From Pseudoalteromonas sp. R3 (GTDB lineage Bacteria; Pseudomonadota; Gammaproteobacteria; Enterobacterales; Alteromonadaceae): 64,000 nucleotides of DNA. Each line of letters opens with the position of its first letter. Position 1 is the stretch's first letter. Both the position numbers and the translations under genes were made by a program. The DNA is taken from assembly GCF_004014715.1 (NCBI RefSeq), contig NZ_CP034835.1, positions 620,001 to 684,000 on the forward strand, read 5' to 3'. The notes beneath the pieces are model-generated. The model was not told where the DNA came from. It did not search any database and saw only the letters and a list, made by a program, of their open reading frames with translations. Of the stretch, positions 55,651 through 63,883 are shown in pieces.

Positions 55651-56403
55651 TTAGTAGTCGTAACCTAAGGAGTCTGCACAGTACTCACTAAAGTATGCGC
55701 TATCTCCTTTATAGTAGGCACGGATCTCACCCTGATATTGTTTTCTGAGTGAAGTAGTACCGTAGAACTCATACTCGCCTGCACTGGCATCTGTTTTCAA
55801 CAGTCTGATACGTTCTTGTTTATTGCTCTGGTAATCATTCAGGTTCAGTTTTAACGCCTGGAACTTTTCACCCTGTGCGTCTTTGCCATAGTGGCCTTTC
55901 ATAATGTATCTGCGCGAATACTGGTTAGCGTCGAACGCGGAGTTAGCACCGATTATCATGTGTCTGCTTGATTTCACACAAACTCGCAGGTACTCCTCGA
56001 AGTCGCCCAATGGGTCACGTTTGATTTCCATGTAAAGCACACCCAGGTGGATAAAATCACCACTCATCGGGTTTGTGTCGTTAGTAGGGAATGGCGTAAA
56101 GTCATCAGGGCGAGTGCCTGAACCAGAAGAATCACCCGCACCAAATGAGTCGCTTCCGCCGAATGAGTCGTTTGCACCGAAAGAATCATTCGCACCAAAT
56201 GAATCGTTTGCACCAAAAGAGTCATTCGCTGCAAATGAATCGCTGGCCATCAGAGTGTCATCAAACGCTTGCTGTTCAAAACCCGTTTCGTGATAAGGGG
56301 CTTGCTGACCATCAATGATGGCATCTACGGTATTGGCGATGGATTTACCTGCAGTGGTTGCTGCAAGTGCAACTGGCAGCACAGTCATAATATTAAATTT
56401 CAT
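55651..56403 (-). CDS. Small protein with NDSFGA repeats, paired with a Maf glycosyltransferase
   Basis: 250 residues. A hydrophobic start (MTVLPVALAATTAG) may be a signal. Residues 53-92 are about six Ser-containing hexads of the form ANDSFG. A folded C-terminal half (about 110-250) has two Cys (LRVCVKSS, EYCADS) and aromatic-rich strands (EYEFYGTTSLRKQYQGEIRAYYKGD). No family recognised. AAGGATAG precedes the ATG, 25 bp after the stop of the Maf-like gene, so they form an operon. The repeats may be the glycosylation target. Confidence 0.78.
   Translation of the reverse strand: MKFNIMTVLPVALAATTAGKSIANTVDAIIDGQQAPYHETGFEQQAFDDTLMASDSFAANDSFGANDSFGANDSFGANDSFGGSDSFGAGDSSGSGTRPDDFTPFPTNDTNPMSGDFIHLGVLYMEIKRDPLGDFEEYLRVCVKSSRHMIIGANSAFDANQYSRRYIMKGHYGKDAQGEKFQALKLNLNDYQSNKQERIRLLKTDASAGEYEFYGTTSLRKQYQGEIRAYYKGDSAYFSEYCADSLGYDY
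56128..56247 (-). repeat. About-18-bp tandem repeat encoding NDSFGA hexads
   Basis: Tandem units encode SDSFAA, NDSFGA (three or four near-perfect copies), NDSFGG, SDSFGA and GDSS. Codon variation (gcg/gca, tct/tca) is light, so the array is fairly recent and may vary in copy number. Confidence 0.85.
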
Positions 56404-56428
56404 TTTCTATCCTTATGATTTTTGGAGG

Positions 56429-58306
56429 TTATTGCCAAAGGGACAATTTTTTTAAAACAGACGCACAGAATGTATCTAAACAGGGTTTCAGCTCAGTGAA
56501 GTAATCCTGATGTGTTGTTGGTGGCAGATGGTTGATATGGCTTGCTATCTGACTATTGAGGTATTTGATGGACCCGCTGAGGATAATGTGGCTCAGCATT
56601 AGCTCGGGCTTGTGGGTCAGGTATCTCAATGTGTTCACCAGGGTATTTTGCACCTCCCGAACTGAACTGGCACGGAGCAGCGCTTTGCGCAATTGCTGTG
56701 TGATTTCAATGCCAGGGTGTAATAATGAAGCGATATCAATGCCGCTGGGGGTGTGATCTGCGGCGTAAGTCTTGATGTTTGTGCGCACAGCGTCAAGTGC
56801 CTGATCCGCGAGGCGGATATCGGCAAGCCGAATAGTTCGGGCCCCCTCAATGAGCGCACCATGGCTGGCATTGTCGACGCGCAGGTGAGGCTGAGAGCGA
56901 ATAAGTGCTTCCTGCGCCAGCCTGGATTCATTATAAATCCGTGTTGTGTAAACGCTGTCACAGAAGTTGCCCCGTACACTGAATTCTGCTGCAAAGCTGG
57001 CCTGAGAAAGTGCGCTATCCGGGTTAAAATACCCCGAGTGCTGACTATGATGCTGCTGAGCTGTTTCGTAACCATAATCACAGCCAAGTAAAATAAGGTG
57101 CTGAAATCCAAGCCGACATAACGCAGCCGTAGCCATATTAGTCACTGTGGGATTACAGTGAAAGAGCGGGGTTAACCCGGGCTCCTGACTGGTCAGTGCG
57201 TGGGCACCGAGGTCATGGCCTTTTGCAAACAAGATACGGTATTTAAACTGTTCAACAAAGGGTGGGTAGAGTGTATTGAGCCCTATCAACACAACGTCTT
57301 TTAGCCTGGGGTCTGTCAATTGCTCCTTTTTTAGGTAATAGGTCGCCGCGGTGCGTTCCATCTCGATTTGTAGATCGGGCACGATATCGTTGTGCAGCAG
57401 CGCGTTTAAGGCCGTACCGCACGATGCAACCAGTACCCGATTACGCATCGACTTTAAGTAAGCAATGTCTCGGTCCAATGAAGGGCCATTACCAATCACA
57501 ACCACGGGCACTTTTGCGACATCTGACAGCGCCTCACTGTGGCTTGCGATACGGTGCTTTTGGCTATTATTCTGGGTGTGCCTGAGCCCCATCAGTTCGT
57601 CTTCAACAAAGCCCCACATGCTTAGCGCACTGTTACGCCAGGCTTTAAACTCAGCCAGAATTTGGTCAAACAAGGGATGTGTGTAATGCCTGAATACGCT
57701 GATATCAGCAACCAGTTGTGTACCATGTTGTTTTATAAGTTGTTTGAAGGCTTGTTCGAAGTGCGTAAATTCGTTGCAACTTAGCACTGACAAGGTGCCG
57801 TGACGTAGCTTACAAAGGCGCTCTAATGTTTGCAGGTCACTGTGCATACAGGTCATCGCCCATTGCTCAGCATGTGGCTCAATCACTATTACATCGCTGT
57901 AATTGATACGCTGAAGCAGCTCACTAATGTGATAGCCCGCGCCACTTCCTAATATAATTAATGTGCCGCGCTGTGGTTTGGAGTTTGGTCGCCATCTTAG
58001 TTTAGTCGCATGTTCATTGAGCTGGTTTATGGCTTGCTGGTGTGCATTGGCCGACTTTGGGTCGCTCTGGAAATGTACACTCAGATGCTGAGGATGTTGT
58101 AAAAATACGCCAACCTGAGCGCGACAGCCTGTCTGTGCATCTGCGCCGTAAAAGTCGTGGGTAAGCTGCTGAATATCAGCCGGAGCGAATGAGTTTACTT
58201 GCAGACATAATGCTTCGGGCAATCGGTCTGTAAGAAAAGCCTGATTGCTTGACAGCAAGCGCGATTGCTCAGACAAAGGGGTGGATTCCTTTACCGGTGA
58301 ATGCAC
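56429..58306 (-). CDS. Maf-like (DUF115) glycosyltransferase family protein
   Basis: About 625 residues with two Rossmann-type parts: TLIILGSGAGYHISELLQRI and VVVIGNGPSLDRDIAYLKSMRNRVLVASCGTAL, then LLGCDYGYE. This is the motility-associated-factor / 6-hydroxymethylpterin pyrophosphokinase MptE-like (DUF115) family, whose members attach nonulosonic sugars to flagellin Ser or Thr. No flagellar gene is near. The start is GTG 58306 with AAAGGA 9 nt upstream; the frame opens at TTG 58390 without a ribosome site. It is first in an operon with the NDSFGA-repeat protein. Confidence 0.87.
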   Translation of the reverse strand: MHSPVKESTPLSEQSRLLSSNQAFLTDRLPEALCLQVNSFAPADIQQLTHDFYGADAQTGCRAQVGVFLQHPQHLSVHFQSDPKSANAHQQAINQLNEHATKLRWRPNSKPQRGTLIILGSGAGYHISELLQRINYSDVIVIEPHAEQWAMTCMHSDLQTLERLCKLRHGTLSVLSCNEFTHFEQAFKQLIKQHGTQLVADISVFRHYTHPLFDQILAEFKAWRNSALSMWGFVEDELMGLRHTQNNSQKHRIASHSEALSDVAKVPVVVIGNGPSLDRDIAYLKSMRNRVLVASCGTALNALLHNDIVPDLQIEMERTAATYYLKKEQLTDPRLKDVVLIGLNTLYPPFVEQFKYRILFAKGHDLGAHALTSQEPGLTPLFHCNPTVTNMATAALCRLGFQHLILLGCDYGYETAQQHHSQHSGYFNPDSALSQASFAAEFSVRGNFCDSVYTTRIYNESRLAQEALIRSQPHLRVDNASHGALIEGARTIRLADIRLADQALDAVRTNIKTYAADHTPSGIDIASLLHPGIEITQQLRKALLRASSVREVQNTLVNTLRYLTHKPELMLSHIILSGSIKYLNSQIASHINHLPPTTHQDYFTELKPCLDTFCASVLKKLSLWQ

Positions 58307-58635
58307 AGTTAAGCGTCCTTTTATTTTGTTTTTCTTTACAATTAAATGCCCGCTAATTGTACTTAAATTGGCATTGCGTGTAAGCAACAAATTATAGTGA
58401 ATATTATTTTAAGTCAAAATGATACAGAATTTGCTCATAGTGAATGAAGATTTGCTTACAAACGTACTTGTAGTAATTGTTTATTTCTTTTGTTTGGTAG
58501 TGAAATAGTATTATATTTGGTTGTGAGTGGGGTCGGGCAAATGTAACAGGGGGCACACCGTATTAGGTGCACCACGGCACTTGGGTTTGGCACTATTTTT
58601 AGCTGTAAAAGAGATATTGTGGTGCAGTTCTGGAT
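58307..58635. other. Intergenic 329 bp
   Basis: AT-rich in its left half, which should hold the promoter of the Maf-like gene. I see no gene, operator or clear terminator for the DUF454 operon here. Confidence 0.5.
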
Positions 58636-59121
58636 TTACGGCTGCACGAAATATCCTTGCCACAGAGTAAGGAGACAAACCGAGATGATGGTCAGTGCAA
58701 GGTTAATGTATTTGTGTCTCCTGGTATGCACCATCTCTGTCACGGAACTGGGTTTGGAAAACAAGTAATTGCATATAAAAGCAAACACCATAAATAAGCC
58801 CGCCTGTAGCCAGCTGAAGTTATACAGGTATCCCGTCAAAACCAAGCTGCCAATCATGCTGAACGTGGCGAAATATTTAGCCTTTTTGGGTATTACCTGA
58901 CATGTGCGCCAGTCACGCAAAATACAACCAAATTTAGGGTGATTAAGTAGCCAGGCTTCTAAAGAATCTGATGAGCGGGTGAAGCACCACAGTGCGATTA
59001 TCAGGAACACTGTGGTTGGCATGACAGGTAAAATGGCGCCGATAAACGCCAGTAACAGTGCCACATAGCCACCGAGCATATAGCTGTACTTAGCGGCAGT
59101 TTGTTTTAGTTTAAGCAACAT
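58636..59121 (-). CDS. DUF454 (YbaN-like) inner-membrane protein
   Basis: 161 residues with about four membrane helices and the family signature LGGYVALLLAFIGAILPVMPTTVFLIIALWCFTRSS. LNHPKFGCILRDW is the conserved cytoplasmic stretch. Function unknown, but DUF454 genes often accompany haem oxygenase and haem uptake genes. Its start overlaps the haem oxygenase end by 11 bp, so translation is coupled. Confidence 0.88.
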   Translation of the reverse strand: MLLKLKQTAAKYSYMLGGYVALLLAFIGAILPVMPTTVFLIIALWCFTRSSDSLEAWLLNHPKFGCILRDWRTCQVIPKKAKYFATFSMIGSLVLTGYLYNFSWLQAGLFMVFAFICNYLFSKPSSVTEMVHTRRHKYINLALTIISVCLLTLWQGYFVQP

Positions 59122-59695
59122 CGGCTGTCAGGTTTGGTGCTTGGTTATAGCTCAACTCTACGAGCTGGTTAGCAAATTTAAAGGCTGCCTGAGCGCCGTT
59201 CAGCATCTCTTGTTCTTGCTGCTCATCCAGGGTCAGCGCCTCAATATCTTGCATAAATTGACGCCAGTGTGACCCTCTGCCTGCACCGGAACCGGCCAGA
59301 AAGCGCGCGCCAAATTCACTATTCAAGCCCAGCTTTTCAGCCTCTTTAGCCAATACTGCGGCACCCAACTTTGAACCTTCAACAACATAGAGCCAGCCCA
59401 GGCTTTCATGCAAGGAAGCGCTGAACTGAGCATTACTCATTGCTTGATTAGGCTGGATCATATCCAAATCCTTAAAGTCGGCAAGCAAGTGCTCGGTACG
59501 GTCTCGTGATTTCAAATTGTTAATCATCGAAGCGAGCTGGTCACCCTGATATAAAGACGCTACATAGTTCATCAGATGATATTGATAGCGTAAGAACAGG
59601 CCATAATGTTCTTTGCTGGCAAACGGAGACCGGTCCATGATCTTTTTATCAAGCTGATCATGCACAGCAGACGTGGATGCTCTCAGCTTGCTCAT
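59111..59695 (-). CDS. Haem oxygenase (biliverdin-producing)
   Basis: 194 residues of the bacterial haem oxygenase fold. The proximal His is in STSAVHDQLD (about residue 12), and the distal helix is ESLGWLYVVEGSKLGAAVLAKEA. It opens haem to biliverdin, CO and iron, either for iron use or to supply a phytochrome chromophore. No phytochrome is nearby, and the exbBD-tonB context favours iron use. It lies 158 bp after tonB in the same direction. Confidence 0.9.
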   Translation of the reverse strand: MSKLRASTSAVHDQLDKKIMDRSPFASKEHYGLFLRYQYHLMNYVASLYQGDQLASMINNLKSRDRTEHLLADFKDLDMIQPNQAMSNAQFSASLHESLGWLYVVEGSKLGAAVLAKEAEKLGLNSEFGARFLAGSGAGRGSHWRQFMQDIEALTLDEQQEQEMLNGAQAAFKFANQLVELSYNQAPNLTADVA

Positions 59696-59853
59696 TCGGG
59701 GTAATTTTCTGCTCTTAAGTTACTCATTTCATCACTCAACAAAAAGGGGTCTTACTATAGAGAACGAATGAGTTCGCAAAACCCTCAATACGCAGTGTAA
59801 AAAGAGTATCAAGGGCTATCTGAGGCATTACGATGCTCGGGTAAAACGGTTTG

Positions 59854-60726
59854 TTACCTCTTAATGAAAAAGGCGATGGGAACGGCCATTGTGATAGGAT
59901 TGCCCTCAACACTGCCCGGCGGTACTGGCAAAGGTGCAGCTCTGTTGACCAACGCGACAGCTTCATCATCCAGGGCGGCGATGCCACTGGCACGATATAG
60001 GCTGACACTGAGTACATTCCCTTGTCTGTCGATACTGAATTTGACCCAGGGCGCACCCTGCTGAGCGCGAATTTTGGCACTGCGAGGGTAACGTTTCTTG
60101 CGCTCCAGGTGGGCCTGTACTTGGCCCCGCCACTGCATTTCGGCCTGTATATGGCTATTGTTTTGCGCACCTTGCTGTTTAGTCGACGTGTTCTGGCTGG
60201 CCTGGGCTTGTGCGCTGACCGGACTGCTTTTAGTGCTGTTCTGGCTGAATTGAGTATCGCGCTGAGTCTCCGGTTTTATTGGTTCTGGTTCCTTTTTAGC
60301 TTGCAACCGTTCTTTTTTTGGCGGCTTTGGTGCTTGTTTGATATCTGGCTGCTTCTGCTCTTTTGGTTTTTCCTGCTGCTTTGCCACTTTGACTGGAGAC
60401 TCAACTGACTCTATGGGTTTGACCTGTGTCTCCTGCTGGGGTTGAACTCTCGGTTGGGGCTCTGTGTGTTTCGGCTGGGCAGCTTTGGACTTTTCCTGTT
60501 GAGGGCCCTGCACGTCTTGGTTTTGCACTTGAGTTGATGCCGACACTATGCTGATCTCAAAGGTGGTTGGGCTTGCAGCAGGAGGCGGGGTAAGTTTACT
60601 GGGCGGGTGCCACAATAGCGCCAATGCAATAAACAGATGCAATATCAATGCAGCTACAATGGCATACACCCACTTTCTGCGTTGTTGAACATGCTGGATA
60701 TGACAGGGACCTGCGAGCAGACTCAT
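59854..60726 (-). CDS. tonB: TonB energy transducer
   Basis: 290 residues: an N-terminal membrane anchor (KWVYAIVAALILHLFIALALLW), a Pro/Lys/Glu/Gln-rich periplasmic spacer (about 40-190), and a C-terminal TonB domain (YPRSAKIRAQQGAPWVKFSIDRQGNVLSVSLYRASG). It passes proton-motive energy to outer-membrane receptors. The start overlaps exbD's stop (ATGA). Confidence 0.93.
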   Translation of the reverse strand: MSLLAGPCHIQHVQQRRKWVYAIVAALILHLFIALALLWHPPSKLTPPPAASPTTFEISIVSASTQVQNQDVQGPQQEKSKAAQPKHTEPQPRVQPQQETQVKPIESVESPVKVAKQQEKPKEQKQPDIKQAPKPPKKERLQAKKEPEPIKPETQRDTQFSQNSTKSSPVSAQAQASQNTSTKQQGAQNNSHIQAEMQWRGQVQAHLERKKRYPRSAKIRAQQGAPWVKFSIDRQGNVLSVSLYRASGIAALDDEAVALVNRAAPLPVPPGSVEGNPITMAVPIAFFIKR

Positions 60727-61154
60727 AGGTTTTGCTCTACCTGCTCTTCACCCACCAGGGCGATTTTGCTGTAACCAGCCTCTGCCAGTTGATTCATCAG
60801 TGCGATAAAGTCGCCATAAGGAACAGCGGTATCAGCACGCAATAAAATTCCCTTACTGATATCAACGCCCTGGTTCTGCAGCGTTTCGGCCAAAGATTGG
60901 CGGGGAACTGGGGTCTCTTCACCCAGCGTCAGGGACAAGTCTTTTTGGAGCGTAAGATATATCGGTTTGTCTTCCTGTGGTGTTGGCTCGCCATTAACAG
61001 CGGGTAGGTTAACAGGCACATTGACCGTTGCTAATGGTGCCGCGACCATAAAGATGATCAGCAGTACCAGCATCACGTCAATAAACGGTGTTACATTGAT
61101 TTCGTGCTGTTCACCGGGCACTGCCGGGTTTTTATTTGTGCTCGAAAAAGCCAT
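60723..61154 (-). CDS. exbD: Biopolymer transport protein ExbD
   Basis: 143 residues. The single membrane helix carries the essential Asp in HEINVTPFIDVMLVLLIIFMV, and a periplasmic domain follows. Works with ExbB and TonB. It overlaps both neighbours by a few bases. Confidence 0.94.
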   Translation of the reverse strand: MAFSSTNKNPAVPGEQHEINVTPFIDVMLVLLIIFMVAAPLATVNVPVNLPAVNGEPTPQEDKPIYLTLQKDLSLTLGEETPVPRQSLAETLQNQGVDISKGILLRADTAVPYGDFIALMNQLAEAGYSKIALVGEEQVEQNL

Positions 61155-61993
61155 CAGCTTGCTGCCTTGAGGGTAGTCTGCTGATCCTGCGTGTTTATAT
61201 TAAGCGTGTCAGACATCATTCTGGCTTCTGGGTGTGTTCTGTCCAGATCCCGGCTGATGAGCACCATCACTGCGGTAACAATATCGGCGGTTTGAGCACC
61301 ATAATGGGCAATGGCGCGCGAAAAGTGATTGTAAATCACCACTGCCGGGATAGCAGCAACCAGTCCAATTGCCGTGGCCAGCAGAGCCTCAGCAATGCCA
61401 GGAGCGACAACTGCCAGGCTGGTTGTTTGAGTTTCTGCGATACCGATAAAGCTGTTCATGATCCCCCAAACCGTGCCAAATAACCCGACGAAAGGTGCAA
61501 CAGAACCCACCGTTGCCAGTACACCCGTCCCCTGATTCATATTACTAGAAAGCGTTGTCTGTACGCGTTCGAGTCGTGCCATGATCCGTTCTTTGAGGCC
61601 ATGGTCTGACACCACTCCTTCACCAGACAGCTCCAGCTCGTGTTTGGTAGCCGCCATCAGTAACATGACTTCGTGTTCTATGTGCCCTGTGGCTTTATCT
61701 GCTGATTTGAAGCTCTGACTGTCGACTAGTTTGGTCAATAACTTACTCGCATGGCTTTTGGCTTTGTTAAGTTGCAGCGTTTTGAGCAGCCAAATCCCCC
61801 AAGTCGCTATTGACGCTAGTATCAGTAATATCATTACACTTTTAACAATAATGTCGGCCGCCATATACATGCCCCAGGGGGATAAATCATGGCCGGAAAA
61901 GGCGCTGTTTGTACTATTTGCCAGCGCAAAACCTGGTAAAAACGCACAGGTAAAAAGGATGAACATAAAACCTTGTAGCGGGCGAAGAGACAT
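61154..61993 (-). CDS. exbB: ExbB/TolQ-type proton channel subunit
   Basis: 279 residues. A signal-like N-terminus (GFMFILFTCAFLPGFALA) is followed by the three-helix MotA/TolQ/ExbB core: ADIIVKSVMILLILASIATWGIWLL, VGSVAPFVGLFGTVWGIMNSF and AEALLATAIGLVAAIPAVVIYNHF. The extra N-terminus is common in exbBD-tonB operons for haem or siderophore uptake. AGGAGC precedes the ATG. It heads the operon exbB-exbD-tonB-haem oxygenase-DUF454. Confidence 0.94.
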   Translation of the reverse strand: MSLRPLQGFMFILFTCAFLPGFALANSTNSAFSGHDLSPWGMYMAADIIVKSVMILLILASIATWGIWLLKTLQLNKAKSHASKLLTKLVDSQSFKSADKATGHIEHEVMLLMAATKHELELSGEGVVSDHGLKERIMARLERVQTTLSSNMNQGTGVLATVGSVAPFVGLFGTVWGIMNSFIGIAETQTTSLAVVAPGIAEALLATAIGLVAAIPAVVIYNHFSRAIAHYGAQTADIVTAVMVLISRDLDRTHPEARMMSDTLNINTQDQQTTLKAAS

Positions 61994-62087
61994 GGACAGC
62001 TCCTGATTATTGCTGAATAACTAGAATATTGGTTAATAAAATCAAAATATTAAATCTTTTATATGAAAAGTGCTGTTCCATAGCTGG

Positions 62088-62101
62088 CGATAAATTTATC
62101 G
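62088..62101. promoter_or_regulatory. Perfect 14-bp palindrome CGATAAATTTATCG
   Basis: It sits in the divergent region between exbB and fecI, 95 bp before exbB. It does not match the Fur consensus well. It may be an operator for the exbB operon. Confidence 0.4.
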
Positions 62102-62194
62102 TTTCTACTTATGGTAGACGGTTAAAAACGGCAAACCCGTAAAATAAAAACGAAAAAAAATATCAGAATAATTTATCAAAATTTACCCTTTAAA

Positions 62195-62209
62195 TGAGAT
62201 TGAATATCA
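62195..62209. promoter_or_regulatory. Candidate Fur box upstream of fecI
   Basis: TGAGATTGAATATCA, part of the dyad ATGA-N-ATT-N-AAT-N-TCAT. It matches the Fur 7-1-7 consensus at 11 of 14 positions. It lies 46 bp before the fecI start. Confidence 0.75.
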
Positions 62210-62254
62210 TTTACACTTTTGCGCTTTCCAGAACATAGACCGAGAGAAAACGCT

Positions 62255-62763
62255 TTGTCCAGTAACACCTCAAACAGTCTTGATAGCTTATACCAGGCGC
62301 ATTATGCGTGGCTGGTAAAGTGGGTTTCGCGCCGTACCCAAAACTGGGGGATGCCCAGGATGTCGCGCAGGATACCTTTGTAAAATTACTGGGTCGTCCA
62401 GAGAAACTGGAAAACATAAAAAGTACTAAGGCCTGGCTTGCAAAAATTGCCGATAATCTGGTGATCGACAAAGTGCGCCGTGAGATCCTGGAAAAAAACT
62501 ATCTGACCATGCTGGCAAGCATGCCTGAGGCGCAAACGCCCTCAGCCGAACAGAAGTGGGAAACACTGGAGTTACTAGAGCAGGTAGACCGATTATTGAA
62601 TGGTCTCAAGCCAAAAGAAAAGCTGGCTTTTTTGATGGTCCGTCTGGAAGGCATGGCGTATAAAGAAGTGGCAGCTCAACTGGAAGTGAGCTTGTCTTCA
62701 GCTGAAAAGTATGTGGCTAAGGCAATGATGGCTTGCTATGTCAACATGTATGGCCTGGACTGA
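62255..62763 (+). pseudogene. FecI-type ECF sigma factor, frameshifted as sequenced
   Basis: From TTG 62255 (after GAGAGAA) the frame reads SSNTSNSLDSLYQAHYAWL...TQNWG, then loses register at a run of five G (62346-62350). The expected DAQDVAQDTFVKLLG continues one base back and runs open to 62763. It then shows the rest of region 2 (STKAWLAKIADNLVIDKVRRE) and region 4 (LKPKEKLAFLMVRLEGMAYKEVAAQLEVSLSSAEKYV). A six-G run would restore a sigma factor of about 169 residues. Either a sequencing indel or a real loss of function. fecR follows 9 bp later. Confidence 0.85.
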
Positions 62764-62772
62764 GTAGGCGTT

Positions 62773-63759
62773 ATGCTTGAATCATCACAAACATCTTTAA
62801 CCATTTCTGAACAAGTGGTCCGTGAGGCAATTGCCTGGCGAGTGCGCTTGGAATCACGTGCTCAGGACGATGATGTACTGCACGCATGTGAGCAGTGGCG
62901 ACAAGCTGAACCAGAACACGAGCAGGCATGGCAAAGGCTCTGTATGCTTGATGCCACGTTTAGCAAAGTGGCTGGTTCGTCTACCGAGCTGGTTAAACAA
63001 ACCATTCTTAATACCGATAGTGAAGTAAAGCTAAGAGGGCGCAGGCAAGCCATAAAAACGCTGGGCGGCTCTGCCTTGGCGCTGGCTAGTGCCAGCTGGT
63101 TAAGCTATGAGCAAGGCTTACTCGATCCAATTTACACAGATCACTCTACCCGTGGAGAAAAAGCACATGTGGCGCTGACCGACAACAGCCAGCTATGGCT
63201 CAATCAGCACAGTAGTGTCAGCATTGAATACCGCCACGATAGTCGTCGTGTCGAAGTACCGCGCGGAGAAGTCCATGTTAGCGCAGCAAAAGATAAGCGA
63301 CCGTTCGAGGTACATTCAAGTCATGGTGTGTTGAGCACAGTGAGGGCGCAATTCAATCTGCGTGAGGGCTCTGATGCTGCTGTCATTCAGGTCGATGAGG
63401 GAGAGGTATGGATTGCAGCCCACAGTGGGTATGCACGGCGCGTTAAAGCCGGTGAAGTTGTGCTGTTTAGCCAGTATGACTCTGAACAGCTTGTCGCAGA
63501 GATGTTTGATTACAGCGCCTGGGTCAACGGCTTTTTATCAGTCCGAGACATCCCTTTACAGCAATTACTTAGCGAGCTGGGTCGTTACCGTACAGGGATA
63601 TTGCGTAGTGATCCAAGACTGGCAAATCACCCGGTATCCGGGGTTTTTCAGTTGAATGACCATGATCTTATCCTGAAAACACTCGCTCGCACCTTAGGCG
63701 CAGAGCTTCAATACCGTACCCGTTTCTGGGTTCAGCTTTCTTTAACAGCAAGTGTTTAG
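62773..63759 (+). CDS. fecR: FecR-family anti-sigma/sigma-regulator
   Basis: 328 residues. The cytoplasmic N-terminus with DUF4880-like Trp motifs (AIAWRVRLESRAQDDDVLHACEQWRQAEPEHEQAWQRL) contacts FecI. A membrane segment (TLGGSALALASASWLSY) and the periplasmic FecR domain follow (VALTDNSQLWLNQHSSVSIEY; VEVPRGEVHVSAAKDKRPFEV). The C-terminal part (DIPLQQLLSELGRYRTG...SGVFQLNDHDLILKTLARTLG) resembles the short secretin/TonB signalling domain. It relays the state of the receptor to the sigma factor. TAGGCG precedes the ATG. Confidence 0.92.
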   Translation: MLESSQTSLTISEQVVREAIAWRVRLESRAQDDDVLHACEQWRQAEPEHEQAWQRLCMLDATFSKVAGSSTELVKQTILNTDSEVKLRGRRQAIKTLGGSALALASASWLSYEQGLLDPIYTDHSTRGEKAHVALTDNSQLWLNQHSSVSIEYRHDSRRVEVPRGEVHVSAAKDKRPFEVHSSHGVLSTVRAQFNLREGSDAAVIQVDEGEVWIAAHSGYARRVKAGEVVLFSQYDSEQLVAEMFDYSAWVNGFLSVRDIPLQQLLSELGRYRTGILRSDPRLANHPVSGVFQLNDHDLILKTLARTLGAELQYRTRFWVQLSLTASV

Positions 63760-63799
63760 AGCCCCTTTCCTCAGTTGATTTCAGACTCAATTAAGAAAA

Positions 63800-63814
63800 T
63801 GAGAATAAATTTCA
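63800..63814. promoter_or_regulatory. Candidate Fur box upstream of the receptor gene
   Basis: TGAGAATAAATTTCA matches the Fur 7-1-7 consensus at 11 of 14 positions. It sits inside a longer dyad with arms GAAAATGA / TCATTTTC. It is 70 bp before the receptor start and 41 bp after the fecR stop. The dyad could also act as a hairpin after fecR. Confidence 0.62.
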
Positions 63815-63883
63815 TTTTCTTTTACGGGTTTGCGGCCGCTGCTCGGCTCAGTATATGAAAAACAAATTACGGAACCTAGTTTA

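Noticed and set aside
59736..60170. Minus-strand frame overlapping the tonB 3' end
   Set aside because: Out-of-frame shadow of tonB, with an Arg/Ser/Pro composition unlike a real protein.
60022..60408. Hydrophobic frame opposite tonB that looks like a membrane protein
   Set aside because: It is the antisense of the Pro/Lys/Gln-rich TonB spacer, which gives Leu/Phe/Trp-rich shadows.
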